Assembly (NCBI GenBank): GCA_050732875.1
Contig: JBOHRQ010000006.1
Location: 6,563 to 70,562, forward strand
Reading direction: 5' to 3'
Source: DASRVA01 sp050732875
Lineage (GTDB): Bacteria; Gemmatimonadota; Gemmatimonadetes; JACCXV01; JAHWKZ01
DNA: 64,000 nucleotides
The number at the start of each line of letters is the position of its first letter. Within the stretch, counting starts at the first letter, position 1. The translations under genes were made by a program, and so were the position numbers. Below are positions 50,834 to 60,056 of the stretch, in pieces. A model generated the notes under the pieces. The model was not told the origin of the DNA. It was given only the letters and a program-made list of their open reading frames with translations, and ran no database searches.

Positions 50834-50956
50834 TGTGCAAACCCGCTCAAATAGTCCAGAAGTGACGCGAACCCGATGTCACCTCTGCATACAGCAGGCC
50901 CGACGTAAGGTTCCAGACGTTCGAACGGGGGAGATCCTCTTAGGGAACTCGGGGGG

Positions 50957-50982
50957 CCCGGGGGCCGGCCTTGCCCCCCGGG
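50957..50982. repeat. GC-rich hairpin between sigma and anti-sigma genes
   Basis: CCCGGGGG, ten-base loop region, CCCCCGGG: a very stable inverted repeat just after the sigma-factor stop, without a T run. It might weaken read-through into the anti-sigma gene or protect the upstream mRNA end. Confidence 0.55.
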
Positions 50983-50993
50983 AAGTCAGGGCC

Positions 50994-51608
50994 TTATTCG
51001 AGCCACGGCTCAATGATCTGCGCGAAGCGGTTCCGGGCCCGGTTGAGCCGCGATTTCACGGTGCCGAGCTGGGTGTCGGTGATCTCGGCGATCTCCTCGT
51101 ACGACTTCCCCTCGATCTCGCGGAGGATGAAGACCTCGCGGTGATGCTCCGGCAGCTGCTCGGCCGCGCGCTCCACGAGATCCTGGAGCTGACGCTGCCG
51201 GAACAGGTCGTCCGGGCGCATCGAGGAGTCTTCGAACTGGAGCGGCCGGTGATCGTCATCCCACTTCGACGTCAGGGTCTGGAAGAGGACGAGCGGGTTA
51301 CGAGACCGGTTCCGGAGCTCGTTCTTGGCCAGGTTCGAGGCGATGGTATAGATCCACGTCGAGAACTTCTTCGACGTGTCGAATCGATGGATGTGCCTGT
51401 ACACCCGGATGAACGTCTCCTGGGCCAGGTCGTAGGCCCGCTCGCGGTCCCCGATCGAGCGTTGGATGAAGTTCACGATGCGTCCCTCGTACCGCCCGAC
51501 AAGCTCCCGGAAACACGCCCCCTCGCCGCCGAGATAACCCTCGACCAGCTCGGAGTCGGTCAGCTGTCTTGCTTCGACCTCGGTGGTTCGGACACGCGTC
51601 TGGTTCAT
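50994..51608 (-). CDS. ECF RNA polymerase sigma factor (RpoE-like)
   Basis: 204 residues from ATG 51608, with AGGGGAT upstream; the ATG two codons earlier abuts that site. Region 2 is FRELVGRYEGRIVNFIQRSI, YDLAQETFIRVYRHIHRFD, FSTWIYTIASNLAKNELRNR. Region 4 is LPEHHREVFILREIEGKSYE, EIAEITDTQLGTVKSRLNRA. It directs envelope or stress transcription under control of the zinc-finger anti-sigma factor. Its own promoter looks housekeeping (51715-51742). Confidence 0.95.
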   Translation of the reverse strand: MNQTRVRTTEVEARQLTDSELVEGYLGGEGACFRELVGRYEGRIVNFIQRSIGDRERAYDLAQETFIRVYRHIHRFDTSKKFSTWIYTIASNLAKNELRNRSRNPLVLFQTLTSKWDDDHRPLQFEDSSMRPDDLFRQRQLQDLVERAAEQLPEHHREVFILREIEGKSYEEIAEITDTQLGTVKSRLNRARNRFAQIIEPWLE

Positions 51609-51714
51609 CGACATCCCCTGGCCTGAGTCCCAGCTATGGATTACGCGATCTTGGCGCCCTCCCTTATTGGCAGGGGGTGTGCCACTTCATCTTGGGGCCC
51701 AAAAACCATTAATA

Positions 51715-51742
51715 AATATAGGTAAATGTGTCCGTTCGTCAA
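51715..51742 (-). promoter_or_regulatory. Sigma70-type promoter of ECF sigma gene
   Basis: TTGACG (51737-51742), 16 bases, TATATT (51715-51720) on the minus strand in an AT-rich patch. Predicted leader about 100 bases. No ECF-type AAC/GTC boxes were recognised, so autoregulation is not obvious. Confidence 0.65.
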
Positions 51743-51859
51743 CCGCTTCGCCGAACTGTCCGGAGGCCACGTGTCCCCTGGATAGGACGGGGAACGGCGC
51801 CCTTGGTTTGAGGGATAAACCGGGATCGGGGGAGCGGGGTTCGATGGCCCGGCGGCGGA

Positions 51860-53692
51860 TCACTCCGCCAACGCGACTTCCTCTTCGTACATCGTGTCGA
51901 TCAGCTCCGCGTACTTCTCCTCGATGACGCGGCGCTTGACCTTGAGGGTGGGGGTGAGCTCGCCGGCACCGATCGTGAACTCCTCGGGGACGAGACGGAA
52001 CTTCTTCAAGGTCTCGTAGGACGCGAGCCCGCGGTTCAGATCGGCCAGCTCCGCCTCGTAGAGCTCCTGCACCGGCTCGGCCTGGAAGAGGGCCTCCCGG
52101 TCCGCGGAATCGAGACCCTGCTCGCGGGCGAAGGCCTCGAGGTTGTCGAAGTTCGGCACCAGCAGGACCGACGCGTACTTGCGCTTGTTCCCGACCACGA
52201 CCGCCTGGCTCACGTACTTGGACGTCTTGAGCTCGTTCTCGAGCGGCTGCGGAGCGATGAACTTGCCGCCCGACGTCTTGATGAGGTCCCGCTTGCGGTC
52301 GGTGATCTTGAGAAATCCATCCTCGAGGTGCCCGATGTCGCCGGTCCGGAACCAGCCGTCCCTCGTCATCACCTCGGCGGTCTTCTCGGGCAGGTTGTAG
52401 TAGCCCTGCATGATGTTGGGCCCGCGGACCAGGATCTCGCCGTCGTCTCCCGGCCGCTCGGGATCGGCCTCGATCCTGACCTCGACATTGGCGATCGGCG
52501 GCCCGACCGTTCCGAAGCGCATCTTCTCGAACGTGTTGACGGCGATGACCGGGCTCGTCTCGGTCAGCCCGTAGCCCTCCAGGATCGGCAGCCCCGCCGC
52601 ATAGAAGAACTTGGCGATCACGGGCGCCAGCGGGGCACCGCCCGAGCAGAAGAACCGGATCCGCCCACCCATCCGCTCGCGGAGCTTGGCGTAGACGAGC
52701 CGATCGGCCAACCTATGCTTCCCGCGGAGAGCCGGGCCGGCTCCCCCGCCGTCGACCTCCTTTTCCGCGAACTCTATCCCGACCCTCCGCGCCCAGAAGA
52801 CGAGTCGCTTCTTGAGCCCGCCGGCGTCGGACGCCTTTTGCAGGACCCCCGCGTACATCTTCTCATAGAGCCGCGGCACGCTGGTCATCACGGTGGGGCG
52901 GATCTCGGCCATGTTGTCGAGCACGCGATCCACCGACTCCGCGTACGCGATCGTGACGCCCGCATGGATCATGATGTAGTAGCCCGCCGTGCGCTCGAAG
53001 CTGTGCGAGAGGGGCAGGAACGAGAGGTGGACGTCCTCGGCCCGGATGGGGAGCGACTTGAGCGCGTCGATCACGTTGGAGACGAAGTTCCGGTGGCTCA
53101 GCATGACGCCCTTGGGTCGACCGGTCGTCCCCGACGTGTAGAGGATGGACGCCGTGTCCTCGGGATCGATCGCCGCGATCCGCTCGTCCAGCGCGCCGGC
53201 ACTCCTCTCGCGCGCCCGGCGTCCGCGCTCGACCAGGCTGCGGGCGCTGTGGACGTCCGGACCCTCGCTCTCGAGGGGATCCAGGGTGACGATGCACTCG
53301 AGGTCGGGGCAGCGGTCCCGCACCTCGAGCACCTTGGCGAGCTGGGCCTGGTCGGAGACGACGCAGGCGACCGCGCCCGAGTCCTCGAGAATGAACTGGA
53401 TCTCGTCGGAGGTGAGCGAGGTGTAGATCGGCACCGACCAGGCGCCGACCGAGAGGATCGCGAGATCGGCGAAGGCCCAGCCGGGACGGTTCTCGCTGAG
53501 GAGCGCGACCCGCGTCCCGGGGCCCACGCCCAGGTCGATCAGCCCGTGCGCCGCGAGGTCCACCTCCTCACGCAGCTCGGGGGCGGGAATCGAGACGTAC
53601 TCCCCCCCGGCCTTGTACATCATGATCGGCCGGCAATGATAGCGGGTGACGGCCTCACGGAAGAGCTCGGGGATGGTGCGCGGATCGGGCAT
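51860..53692 (-). CDS. Long-chain fatty-acid-CoA ligase (AMP-forming)
   Basis: 610 residues, full length. A3 motif ASILYTSGTTGRPKGVMLSH (about residue 182), A5 GYGLTETSPVIAVN, A7/A8 WFRTGDIGHLEDGFLKITDR and RDLIKTSGGKFIAPQPLE. The FAA1-type blocks LSFLPLSHSFERTAGYY and the C-terminal FTIGAGELTPTLKVKRRVI place it with long-chain acyl-CoA synthetases of the fadD15/AMP-forming membrane-associated type. It activates fatty acids for beta-oxidation, in line with the etfBA genes further on. Confidence 0.95.
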   Translation of the reverse strand: MPDPRTIPELFREAVTRYHCRPIMMYKAGGEYVSIPAPELREEVDLAAHGLIDLGVGPGTRVALLSENRPGWAFADLAILSVGAWSVPIYTSLTSDEIQFILEDSGAVACVVSDQAQLAKVLEVRDRCPDLECIVTLDPLESEGPDVHSARSLVERGRRARERSAGALDERIAAIDPEDTASILYTSGTTGRPKGVMLSHRNFVSNVIDALKSLPIRAEDVHLSFLPLSHSFERTAGYYIMIHAGVTIAYAESVDRVLDNMAEIRPTVMTSVPRLYEKMYAGVLQKASDAGGLKKRLVFWARRVGIEFAEKEVDGGGAGPALRGKHRLADRLVYAKLRERMGGRIRFFCSGGAPLAPVIAKFFYAAGLPILEGYGLTETSPVIAVNTFEKMRFGTVGPPIANVEVRIEADPERPGDDGEILVRGPNIMQGYYNLPEKTAEVMTRDGWFRTGDIGHLEDGFLKITDRKRDLIKTSGGKFIAPQPLENELKTSKYVSQAVVVGNKRKYASVLLVPNFDNLEAFAREQGLDSADREALFQAEPVQELYEAELADLNRGLASYETLKKFRLVPEEFTIGAGELTPTLKVKRRVIEEKYAELIDTMYEEEVALAE

Positions 53693-53742
53693 GGGGTGAT
53701 TTCAAGATACATCATAAGCGGTCGGGGAGATAAGTTCCGCCC

Positions 53743-55464
53743 ATGCACGCGGCCGAAGTGGCGGACGTTCTCGAGGAGATCGGACGGCTCCTCGAGTTCA
53801 AGGGTGAGAACCCGTTCAAGGTGCGGGCCTACCTGAACGCGGCCCGCGCCCTGGCCGATCTCGAGGAGCCGCTCGAGACCGTGGTCGCCGAGGGGCGGGT
53901 GCGGGAGATCGCGGGGGTCGGCGCGGCGATCGCCGACAAGATCGCCGCGTACGCCGAAACGGGGTCGATCCCGCTCATGGAGCGCCTCCGGCAGGAGATC
54001 CCGGTCGGCGTGCTGGATCTGCTCAAGGTTCCGGGACTCGGGCCCAAGCGGGCGCGGGCCGCGTTCGAGGCGCTCGGGGTCGCCTCGCTGGACGATCTCG
54101 AGCAGGCGGCCGCGTCGGGCCGTCTGGCCGAGGTCCCGGGCTTCGGCGAGAAGACCGCCCGGACCATCCTCGCGAGCCTGGCCCGGGTCCGCGAGTACAC
54201 GGGGCGCTGGCTCTCCGCCGAGGCCCGGCCGCTGGCGGAGCGGCTGGTAGAGTCCCTGCGCGAGGATCCCGCGGTCGAGCGGACCGAGATCGCGGGCGGC
54301 CTGAGGCGCGCCTGGGAGACCGTCCACGACATCGATCTGGTCGCCGCGGCCGACGACCCCGCGGCCGTCGTCGAGCGCTTCGTCACGCTGCCACCGGTGG
54401 CCGCCGTCGTGGGGCGGGGCGACACCAAAGCCTCGATCCGCCTGGCGGGCGGAATCCCCGCCGACCTGCGCGTCGTCGAGCCCGCCGCGTTCCCGTTCGC
54501 GCTCCAGTACTTCACCGGCAGCCAGGCGCACAACACGAAGCTCCGTGGGCTCGCGAAGCGCCGCGGCTTGAAGCTCAACGAGTACGGCCTCTTTCACGAG
54601 GATGGAACGAGCGTCGATTCCAAGGACGAGGCGGCCGTCTACCGGGCGCTCGGGCTCGCCTGGATCCCGCCCGAGCTGCGCGAGGACCGGGGCGAGATCG
54701 AGGCCGCGGCGACGGACGCGTTGCCGGCCTTGGTCGAGCGGTCGGATCTGCGCGGCGTCGTCCACGTTCACACCGACTGGAGCGACGGGCGGGCGACGAT
54801 CGCCACGATGGCGGTCGCCGCGCAGGGCCGGGGCTACGAGTACCTGGTGATCTGCGATCACAGCCGCTCGGCGGCTTACGCGGGCGGGTTGGACGCCGAG
54901 CGCCTGCTGGCCCAGCGCGAGGAAATCGAGCGGGTGAACGCGGATCTGCTCGGCTTCATGGTGCTGGCCGGCTGCGAGGTCGACATCCTGGCCGACGGGA
55001 GCCTGGACTTCCCCGACGAAGTGCTGGAACGCCTCGATGTCGTGGTGGGCTCGGTCCACAGCCGGCTGGGACTGCCGCGCGAGGAACAGACCGCGCGTTA
55101 CCTCAAGGCGATCGAGAATCCGTGGCTCGACATACTGGGCCATCCGACCGGTCGGATCCTGAACCGCCGAAGCGGAGCCGACCTCGACATGGAGCGCGTC
55201 CTGGACGCCGCCGCCGAGCACGGCGTCACGCTGGAGGTCAACGTCGACCCCCATCGCCTGGATCTCGACTGGCGCTGGCACCGGGCCGCCGTCGAGCGCG
55301 GGATCCGGCTCTCGATCGATCCCGACGCCCACGGGCCGGAGACGATCGAATATCTGGATGACGGGATCGGAATCGCCCGCAAGGGCGGGCTGAGGCGGGA
55401 GGACGTCCTGAACGCGCTCCCGGTGGAGGCGTTCCGGGCGGCGCTCCGGCGGAACCGGAGGTAG
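53743..55464 (+). CDS. polX: PolX: DNA polymerase beta-like with PHP domain
   Basis: 573 residues. Helix-hairpin-helix repeats (IAGVGAAIADKIAAY, VPGLGPKRARAAFEALG) precede the palm: GGLRRAWETVHDIDLVAAAD with the D-x-D pair and PADLRVVEP with the third aspartate. The PHP domain (about 335-573) starts VVHVHTDWSDGRATIATMAV, with CDHSRSAAYAGGL, AGCEVDILADGSLDFPDEVL, VVGSVHSRLG, ILGHPTGRIL and SIDPDAHGPETI. It has gap-filling polymerase and 3'-exonuclease/AP-endonuclease activities in base excision repair. Divergent from fadD. Confidence 0.95.
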   Translation: MHAAEVADVLEEIGRLLEFKGENPFKVRAYLNAARALADLEEPLETVVAEGRVREIAGVGAAIADKIAAYAETGSIPLMERLRQEIPVGVLDLLKVPGLGPKRARAAFEALGVASLDDLEQAAASGRLAEVPGFGEKTARTILASLARVREYTGRWLSAEARPLAERLVESLREDPAVERTEIAGGLRRAWETVHDIDLVAAADDPAAVVERFVTLPPVAAVVGRGDTKASIRLAGGIPADLRVVEPAAFPFALQYFTGSQAHNTKLRGLAKRRGLKLNEYGLFHEDGTSVDSKDEAAVYRALGLAWIPPELREDRGEIEAAATDALPALVERSDLRGVVHVHTDWSDGRATIATMAVAAQGRGYEYLVICDHSRSAAYAGGLDAERLLAQREEIERVNADLLGFMVLAGCEVDILADGSLDFPDEVLERLDVVVGSVHSRLGLPREEQTARYLKAIENPWLDILGHPTGRILNRRSGADLDMERVLDAAAEHGVTLEVNVDPHRLDLDWRWHRAAVERGIRLSIDPDAHGPETIEYLDDGIGIARKGGLRREDVLNALPVEAFRAALRRNRR

Positions 55465-55505
55465 CGGATCGGGTGGTCGCCGCCTCCGTGCCGGACGAGG
55501 GCACG

Positions 55506-56453
55506 TCATCCGACCTGGAGATCGAGCTCCCAGGTCTCCGCGATCAGGCTCTTCCCGAAATCTTCGTTCGGCTCCACGTGCACGCGTTGGAACCCCGCCT
55601 TTTCGTAAAGTCGCCGCGCGTCCACGAGCACGCTGTTGGTCCAGAGGGTCATCTTCCGGTAGCCGACCCGCCGCGCGAAACCCACGCACTCGCCCACCAG
55701 CCGCGTTCCGATGCCGAGGCCGCGAGCCTTCGGCTCGACCAGGAGGCACCGGAGCTTCGCCACCTCGTCCGACTGCCGGACCAGGAACACCGAGCCCACG
55801 ATCTCGCCGTCCAGCTCGGCGATCCAGCAGCGCTCCCGGGCGGCATCGAAGTCCCGGACGAACGCCGCCATGATCTCGGCCACCAGCGCCTCGAAGCGCT
55901 CGTCCCATCCGTACTCGCGGGCGTACAGGATGCCGTGGCGATGAACCACCCAGCCCAGATCCCCCGGCCGAGGGGGGCGGAGGACGAGCTCGGGCGCCGG
56001 CCCGGCAGGCGCCGCCCCGGTGCACGCCGCGCCGAGGAGGCCTTCGATCGTGGTCATGGCCTCGACGAGCATATCCTGCCGGTCGCTGGTCAGGGCATCC
56101 AGCATCGCGGCGACCTCGTCTCCGGAGGCGGCGTCGAGCCGCGCGAAGGCCCTTCTGCCCTCGGCGGTGAGGGAGAGGAGGGACTGTCGCCGGTCCGTCT
56201 CGGACGGCCGCCTCTCGATCAGGCCGCGCTCCCGGAATCCGCGCAGGATTCGGCTGAGGTAGCCGGCGTCGAGCGCGAGCTCGCCGCCGAGCTCGGTGGC
56301 GGTGGTCTCGCCACCCTGAGCGAGCTCGTAGATCACCCGCGCCTCGGTGAGCGAGAAGGGGCTCTCGAGCAGCCCTTCCTGGAGGACGCCGATCTGCCGG
56401 GTGTAGAACCGGTTGAAGCGACGCACCGCGCCAACGTGCCGAAGCCGATCCAT
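55506..56453 (-). CDS. MarR helix-turn-helix fused to GNAT acetyltransferase
   Basis: 315 residues from ATG 56453; the promoter at 56504-56533 rules out the longer reading. The MarR domain (1-145: LESPFSLTEARVIYELAQGG, LALDAGYLSRILRGFRERGL, RRPSETDRRQSLLSLTAEGR) is joined to a GNAT domain (about 160-312: CWIAELDGEIVGSVFLVRQS, LVEPKARGLGIGTRLVGECV and LWTNSVLVDARRLYEKAGFQ). It may sense or modify the same small molecule or protein. Divergent from the PadR gene. Confidence 0.92.
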   Translation of the reverse strand: MDRLRHVGAVRRFNRFYTRQIGVLQEGLLESPFSLTEARVIYELAQGGETTATELGGELALDAGYLSRILRGFRERGLIERRPSETDRRQSLLSLTAEGRRAFARLDAASGDEVAAMLDALTSDRQDMLVEAMTTIEGLLGAACTGAAPAGPAPELVLRPPRPGDLGWVVHRHGILYAREYGWDERFEALVAEIMAAFVRDFDAARERCWIAELDGEIVGSVFLVRQSDEVAKLRCLLVEPKARGLGIGTRLVGECVGFARRVGYRKMTLWTNSVLVDARRLYEKAGFQRVHVEPNEDFGKSLIAETWELDLQVG

Positions 56454-56503
56454 TGCCGTCGAGAACTCTCCCAGGCTCGGGGGGCAGAGGCCGAGCCTGT
56501 CCG

Positions 56504-56533
56504 ATTGTACCATGATTTAGTTGAATTCGTCAA
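56504..56533 (-). promoter_or_regulatory. Promoter of MarR-GNAT gene
   Basis: TTGACG (56528-56533), 18 bases, TACAAT (56504-56509) on the minus strand. The inferred start near 56497 gives a leader of about 44 bases to ATG 56453. Confidence 0.7.
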
Positions 56534-56574
56534 GGAACTAATCGGTGCTACGCTCCAAGAAGATCGCATGGGGA

Positions 56575-56602
56575 TTGACGGCTATATAACTATGTATATA
56601 AT
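56575..56602 (+). promoter_or_regulatory. Promoter with TATATA-N6-TATATA repeat before padR gene
   Basis: TTGACG (56575-56580), 16 bases, TATAAT (56597-56602). The spacer and -10 contain TATATA-ACTATG-TATATA (56583-56600), an inverted repeat suited to PadR autoregulation. The expected transcription start coincides with the ATG at 56609, so the mRNA is probably leaderless. Confidence 0.75.
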
Positions 56603-56608
56603 ATCCTC

Positions 56609-57229
56609 ATGAGCTTGGCCCACATCCTCCTCGGCCTCCTCCGCGACCCTGCCAGCGGCTACGACCTGAAGGCCGAGTTCGAGCGTGGCGCTCGCCATTT
56701 CTGGTCCGCGGAGCTGAGCCAGATCTATCCGACCCTCAAACGCATGGAGACCCGGGGATGGCTGACGAGCGACACCGAGCCGTCGGACCGCGGGCCGGAC
56801 CGGCGGGTCTACACGCGGACCCGGGCGGGCAGGGACGAGCTTCTCCGATGGTTGCGTGGCGGCCCGGTGGTCGGCACCGAGCGCTTCGCCTACCTGGCTC
56901 AGCTCGCGTTCATGGACGAGCTGGAAGATCTCCAGGAGTCGCTGGACTTCATGCGCGCCCTGAGGGCCCGCCTGGCCGCGTGGAGGGCGGAGCTCGTCGC
57001 GATCGAGACCGGGGCGTTCGCGATCGTGCCCGGGTTCCCCGACGAGCTCCCCGCCGACGTCTTCCACGACCACGCCGCGCTCCGTATGGGGCTCCACACC
57101 CTCGCCGCCAAGCTCGAGTGGTGCGACGAGACGATCGCCCGGCTCGAGAGGCGGCTCGAAGCCGACAGGACATCGGCGAATGGCGAGTCGGCCGATGCGA
57201 TCGATCGGCGCCACTCCCCCACATCATAG
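56609..57229 (+). CDS. PadR-family transcriptional regulator
   Basis: 206 residues. The winged helix LAHILLGLLRDPASGYDLKA, FWSAELSQIYPTLKRMETRG and PDRRVYTRTRAGRDELLRWL is PadR; the C-terminal helical Vir-C-like part (100-195) mediates dimerisation and ligand binding. No Shine-Dalgarno; predicted leaderless. The membrane protein gene follows 11 bases later and is the likely target. Confidence 0.93.
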   Translation: MSLAHILLGLLRDPASGYDLKAEFERGARHFWSAELSQIYPTLKRMETRGWLTSDTEPSDRGPDRRVYTRTRAGRDELLRWLRGGPVVGTERFAYLAQLAFMDELEDLQESLDFMRALRARLAAWRAELVAIETGAFAIVPGFPDELPADVFHDHAALRMGLHTLAAKLEWCDETIARLERRLEADRTSANGESADAIDRRHSPTS

Positions 57230-57240
57230 GAGAGCCGACG

Positions 57241-58014
57241 ATGTTCACGATCTATCGCTCCCTGCTTCTGTTCCACGTGGCGGCCGGGTGCCTGGGGCTG
57301 GTGGCCTTCTGGGTCCCCGTGTTCGCCCCGAAGGGAGGCACGGTCCATGTCCGCGCCGGGAAGGTTTTTCTCTCCTGCGCGTACGTGGTGGCCGGCACCG
57401 CGCTGACGATCGCGCTCCTCACGCTGGCGAGCCCGTTCGGGACGCACCCCGAGGCCCGCCCCGACGATCCGGCGCGGATGGGCGCCGCGCTGACCCAGCT
57501 GCGCTTCCTCGAGGCCTTCCTGGGCTACCTGGCGATCGTCACGTTCGCGACCGTCTGGCACGGCGTACCGGTCATGCGCTCCCGGCGCGAGCGGACGCCG
57601 CTCCGGACCCCTTTCCACACGGCGGTGGGCGTGATCGCGATCCTGGCCGGGGCGGGGGTTCTCGTCCTCGGCCTCACGTTCGACCAGGAGGCCAGGTGGG
57701 TTCTGCTCGCCCTGTCGCCGATCGGCTTCCTCGTCGGCTCCGGCATGCTGCGCTACGCCCGCGGAGAGCGGAAGGAGCGAATGGCCCACTGGTACGAGCA
57801 CCTGGGGTCCATGCTGGGCGGTGGGATCGCCTTCCACACGGCGTTCCTGGTGTTCGGGATCCGGCGCTTCATCGATTACGACCTGTCGGGGATCGTCGGG
57901 CTGCTCCCGTGGATCCTTCCGACGATCATCGGGACGATCGCGATCGCGGTCTGGACGCGGCACTACCGGAAGACGTTCGGAGATCTACCGTTGGAGAAGG
58001 CGACCCGGGCCTGA
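57241..58014 (+). CDS. DUF2306-like integral membrane protein
   Basis: 257 residues; AGGAGAGCC precedes the ATG. Seven or so helices: FTIYRSLLLFHVAAGCLGLV, KVFLSCAYVVAGTALTIALL, LEAFLGYLAIVTFATVWHG, TAVGVIAILAGAGVLVLGLT, WVLLALSPIGFLVGSGMLRY, MLGGGIAFHTAFLVFG and LLPWILPTIIGTIAIAVWTR. Conserved histidines in FHVAAG and KVHVRAGKV-like positions (VHVRAGKVFL) recall DUF2306/heme-binding membrane families. Cotranscribed with the PadR regulator. Confidence 0.75.
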   Translation: MFTIYRSLLLFHVAAGCLGLVAFWVPVFAPKGGTVHVRAGKVFLSCAYVVAGTALTIALLTLASPFGTHPEARPDDPARMGAALTQLRFLEAFLGYLAIVTFATVWHGVPVMRSRRERTPLRTPFHTAVGVIAILAGAGVLVLGLTFDQEARWVLLALSPIGFLVGSGMLRYARGERKERMAHWYEHLGSMLGGGIAFHTAFLVFGIRRFIDYDLSGIVGLLPWILPTIIGTIAIAVWTRHYRKTFGDLPLEKATRA

Positions 58015-58042
58015 TCCGGGGGCGCCGCGGCGGATCACCACA

Positions 58043-59068
58043 CTACGGCACGACCAGCAACGATCGGATCCGTCGCCCGAAGTCCTCCTCGCCCCATGGG
58101 ATCGCGAGTTGCTCCCACTTGTGGCCGCCGTTGGCGGAGCGGTAGACACCGCGATTGCTGGCGGCATAGAAGACACCGGGCTCCACCGGATCGGTCTCCA
58201 GGATCGGCGCCGTCATCCCCATGGCCCGTGGCAGCCCGTCCGTGACCGCCTCCCACGTCACCCCCCTCGCCCGCCTGTAGATCCGGGATTCCGCGGCCTT
58301 GGGGTCGTGGGCGAAGGTCGGACCCGGAGACGCCGAGACGAGGACCGTGTCGGGATCCCGCTGATCGACCGCCAGGCTCCAGCAGTAGCGATCCTGGAGC
58401 CCCGCCTCCCACTGGCCCCAGGTCTCCCCGCCGTCGCGACTTTCGAAGTAGCCATCCCCCGCGGCGGCATAAACGCGATCCTTCGCCTGAGGGTGGGTCT
58501 CGATGCGATGGGCGTCCCGAGGCCCATCCTCCTTGCGATCCTCCCACCTCCGCCCGCCGTTCACGCTGCGGATCAGCGCCCCCGCCTCGATCGACACGTA
58601 CAGCCGTCCCGCCTGATGAGGGTCGCACTCGATCCAGCGGACGTGATGGGTCTTAGGACGGGGCGGGAAGCTCCACTCCGTGGACGACGGGAGATCGTCG
58701 AGCCCTGGCCGCTCCTCCCACATCTCGCCGCCGTCGTCGGAGACGAAGACGGCGCTCGGGTCGGTGCCGACGTAGACGAACCCGTGGGCCGGGGTCTGCT
58801 CCAGGGCGCTGACCGCGATCGCGGTCACCCGCCCCCGCGGAAGCCCCTGGCCGACCCAAACCCAGGACTCCCCCCCATCGTCGCTGCGCCATACCCCATT
58901 GCCGAACGTCCCGCAGTACAGTCGCGACGGCCGGTTGGGATCCTTGGCCAGGCAGAGCGGCGAGGCCTCGCGGAGGTGGGTCCGGATCGACCACTCCCCG
59001 CGCTCGCGGCCCTCTTCGACGAACGCCACAAGCAGGGCGTCGTCCCGGGCGATCACCAGGTTCGGCAT
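58043..59068 (-). CDS. BNR/sialidase-type beta-propeller protein
   Basis: 341 residues with at least five Asp-box repeats (WRSDDGGESWVWVG, FVSDDGGEMWEE, IRSVNGGRRWED, FESRDGGETWGQ, YRSANGGHKWEQ). No signal peptide, so probably cytosolic. These WD/YVTN-like propellers, often annotated as glycosyl hydrolase or photosystem stability-like, usually lack sialidase catalytic residues. Function unknown. Confidence 0.85.
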   Translation of the reverse strand: MPNLVIARDDALLVAFVEEGRERGEWSIRTHLREASPLCLAKDPNRPSRLYCGTFGNGVWRSDDGGESWVWVGQGLPRGRVTAIAVSALEQTPAHGFVYVGTDPSAVFVSDDGGEMWEERPGLDDLPSSTEWSFPPRPKTHHVRWIECDPHQAGRLYVSIEAGALIRSVNGGRRWEDRKEDGPRDAHRIETHPQAKDRVYAAAGDGYFESRDGGETWGQWEAGLQDRYCWSLAVDQRDPDTVLVSASPGPTFAHDPKAAESRIYRRARGVTWEAVTDGLPRAMGMTAPILETDPVEPGVFYAASNRGVYRSANGGHKWEQLAIPWGEEDFGRRIRSLLVVP

Positions 59069-59258
59069 GCGCCCAATCTATGGTGATCGGAGGAAAGTCG
59101 CCCCGAGACGTCCCTGGGGCGCGCTGATCCAGACTGCCGACGAGACGGTGCACCCCGGTTGTCGCGCCCCAGTGCCGCACCTAATTTCTCAGGCGCGCTC
59201 AGGGCGGTTTCTGCCCCCCTCCAAGCCGTTTCTCATCCGTCCCGACAGGAGACAGGCC

Positions 59259-60056
59259 TTGAAGATCGTCGTCTGCATCAAGCAGGTACCCGAGGGCGAC
59301 GCGCGCCTTCGCATCGACGCCGATGGCGCCTCGATCGTCGAAGGCGACGTCGCCACCGAGATCAACGAAAGCGACCAGTTCGCCCTCGAAGCCGGCCTCC
59401 GGCTGGCCGAGGGGGGAGGTGACGGTGGCGAGGTCGTCGTCGCCTGCCTGGGCTCCGAGCGGGCGGAGGAGGCGATCCGACGGGCGCTGGCGATGGGCGC
59501 CACGCGCGCGATCCATCTGGCCGACCCCGCCTTCCAGGGCGGTGACGCGGGAGCCACTGCGCGCGCCCTGGCCGCCGCCATCAAGCCCGAGCAGCCGGAT
59601 CTGGTGCTGACCGGGCTTCAGTCCGACGATGCCGGGTGGGCCCAGACAGGCGTCATCCTGGCGGCTCGCCTCGGCTGGCCGAGCGCGACCCTGATCATGG
59701 AGATCGAGCCTCCCCAGGACGGGCGCATCAAGGTCAAGCGCGAGCTCGAGGGCGGCTGGTTCCAGTGGGTCACGCTCCCCCTGCCCGCGGTGCTGACCAT
59801 CCAGTCCGGCATCAACACCGTGCGCTACGCGACCTTGAAGGGAATCATGGGCGCCAAGAAAAAGGAGATCCGCAAGGTCGCCCCGGCCGACCTGGGGGCC
59901 GACGCCGGTCGAGTCGGGAAAGCCGGCCGGAAGATCGAGGTGACGCGGCTCTACGTTCCCGAGAAGACGAAGGGCGCCGAGCTGATCGATGGCGACGCGG
60001 CGACGGCCGCGGCGACGCTCGTCGACAAGCTCCAGAAGGAAGCGAAGGTGCTGTGA
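59259..60056 (+). CDS. etfB: Electron transfer flavoprotein beta subunit
   Basis: 265 residues from TTG 59259, with AGGAGA ten bases upstream. IVVCIKQVPEGDARLRIDAD, VATEINESDQFALEAGLRL, RALAMGATRAIHLADPAFQG, TGLQSDDAGWAQTGVILAAR and RELEGGWFQWVTLPLPAVLT then KGIMGAKKKEI are the EtfB pattern with AMP site. It accepts electrons from acyl-CoA dehydrogenases. The TGA overlaps the etfA ATG (TGATG). Confidence 0.96.
   Translation: MKIVVCIKQVPEGDARLRIDADGASIVEGDVATEINESDQFALEAGLRLAEGGGDGGEVVVACLGSERAEEAIRRALAMGATRAIHLADPAFQGGDAGATARALAAAIKPEQPDLVLTGLQSDDAGWAQTGVILAARLGWPSATLIMEIEPPQDGRIKVKRELEGGWFQWVTLPLPAVLTIQSGINTVRYATLKGIMGAKKKEIRKVAPADLGADAGRVGKAGRKIEVTRLYVPEKTKGAELIDGDAATAAATLVDKLQKEAKVL

Noticed and set aside
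53620..56025. Very long open frame antisense to polX
   Set aside because: High GC leaves antisense frames open. Composition is Arg/Pro/Gly-rich without motifs, while the plus strand encodes a complete PolX.
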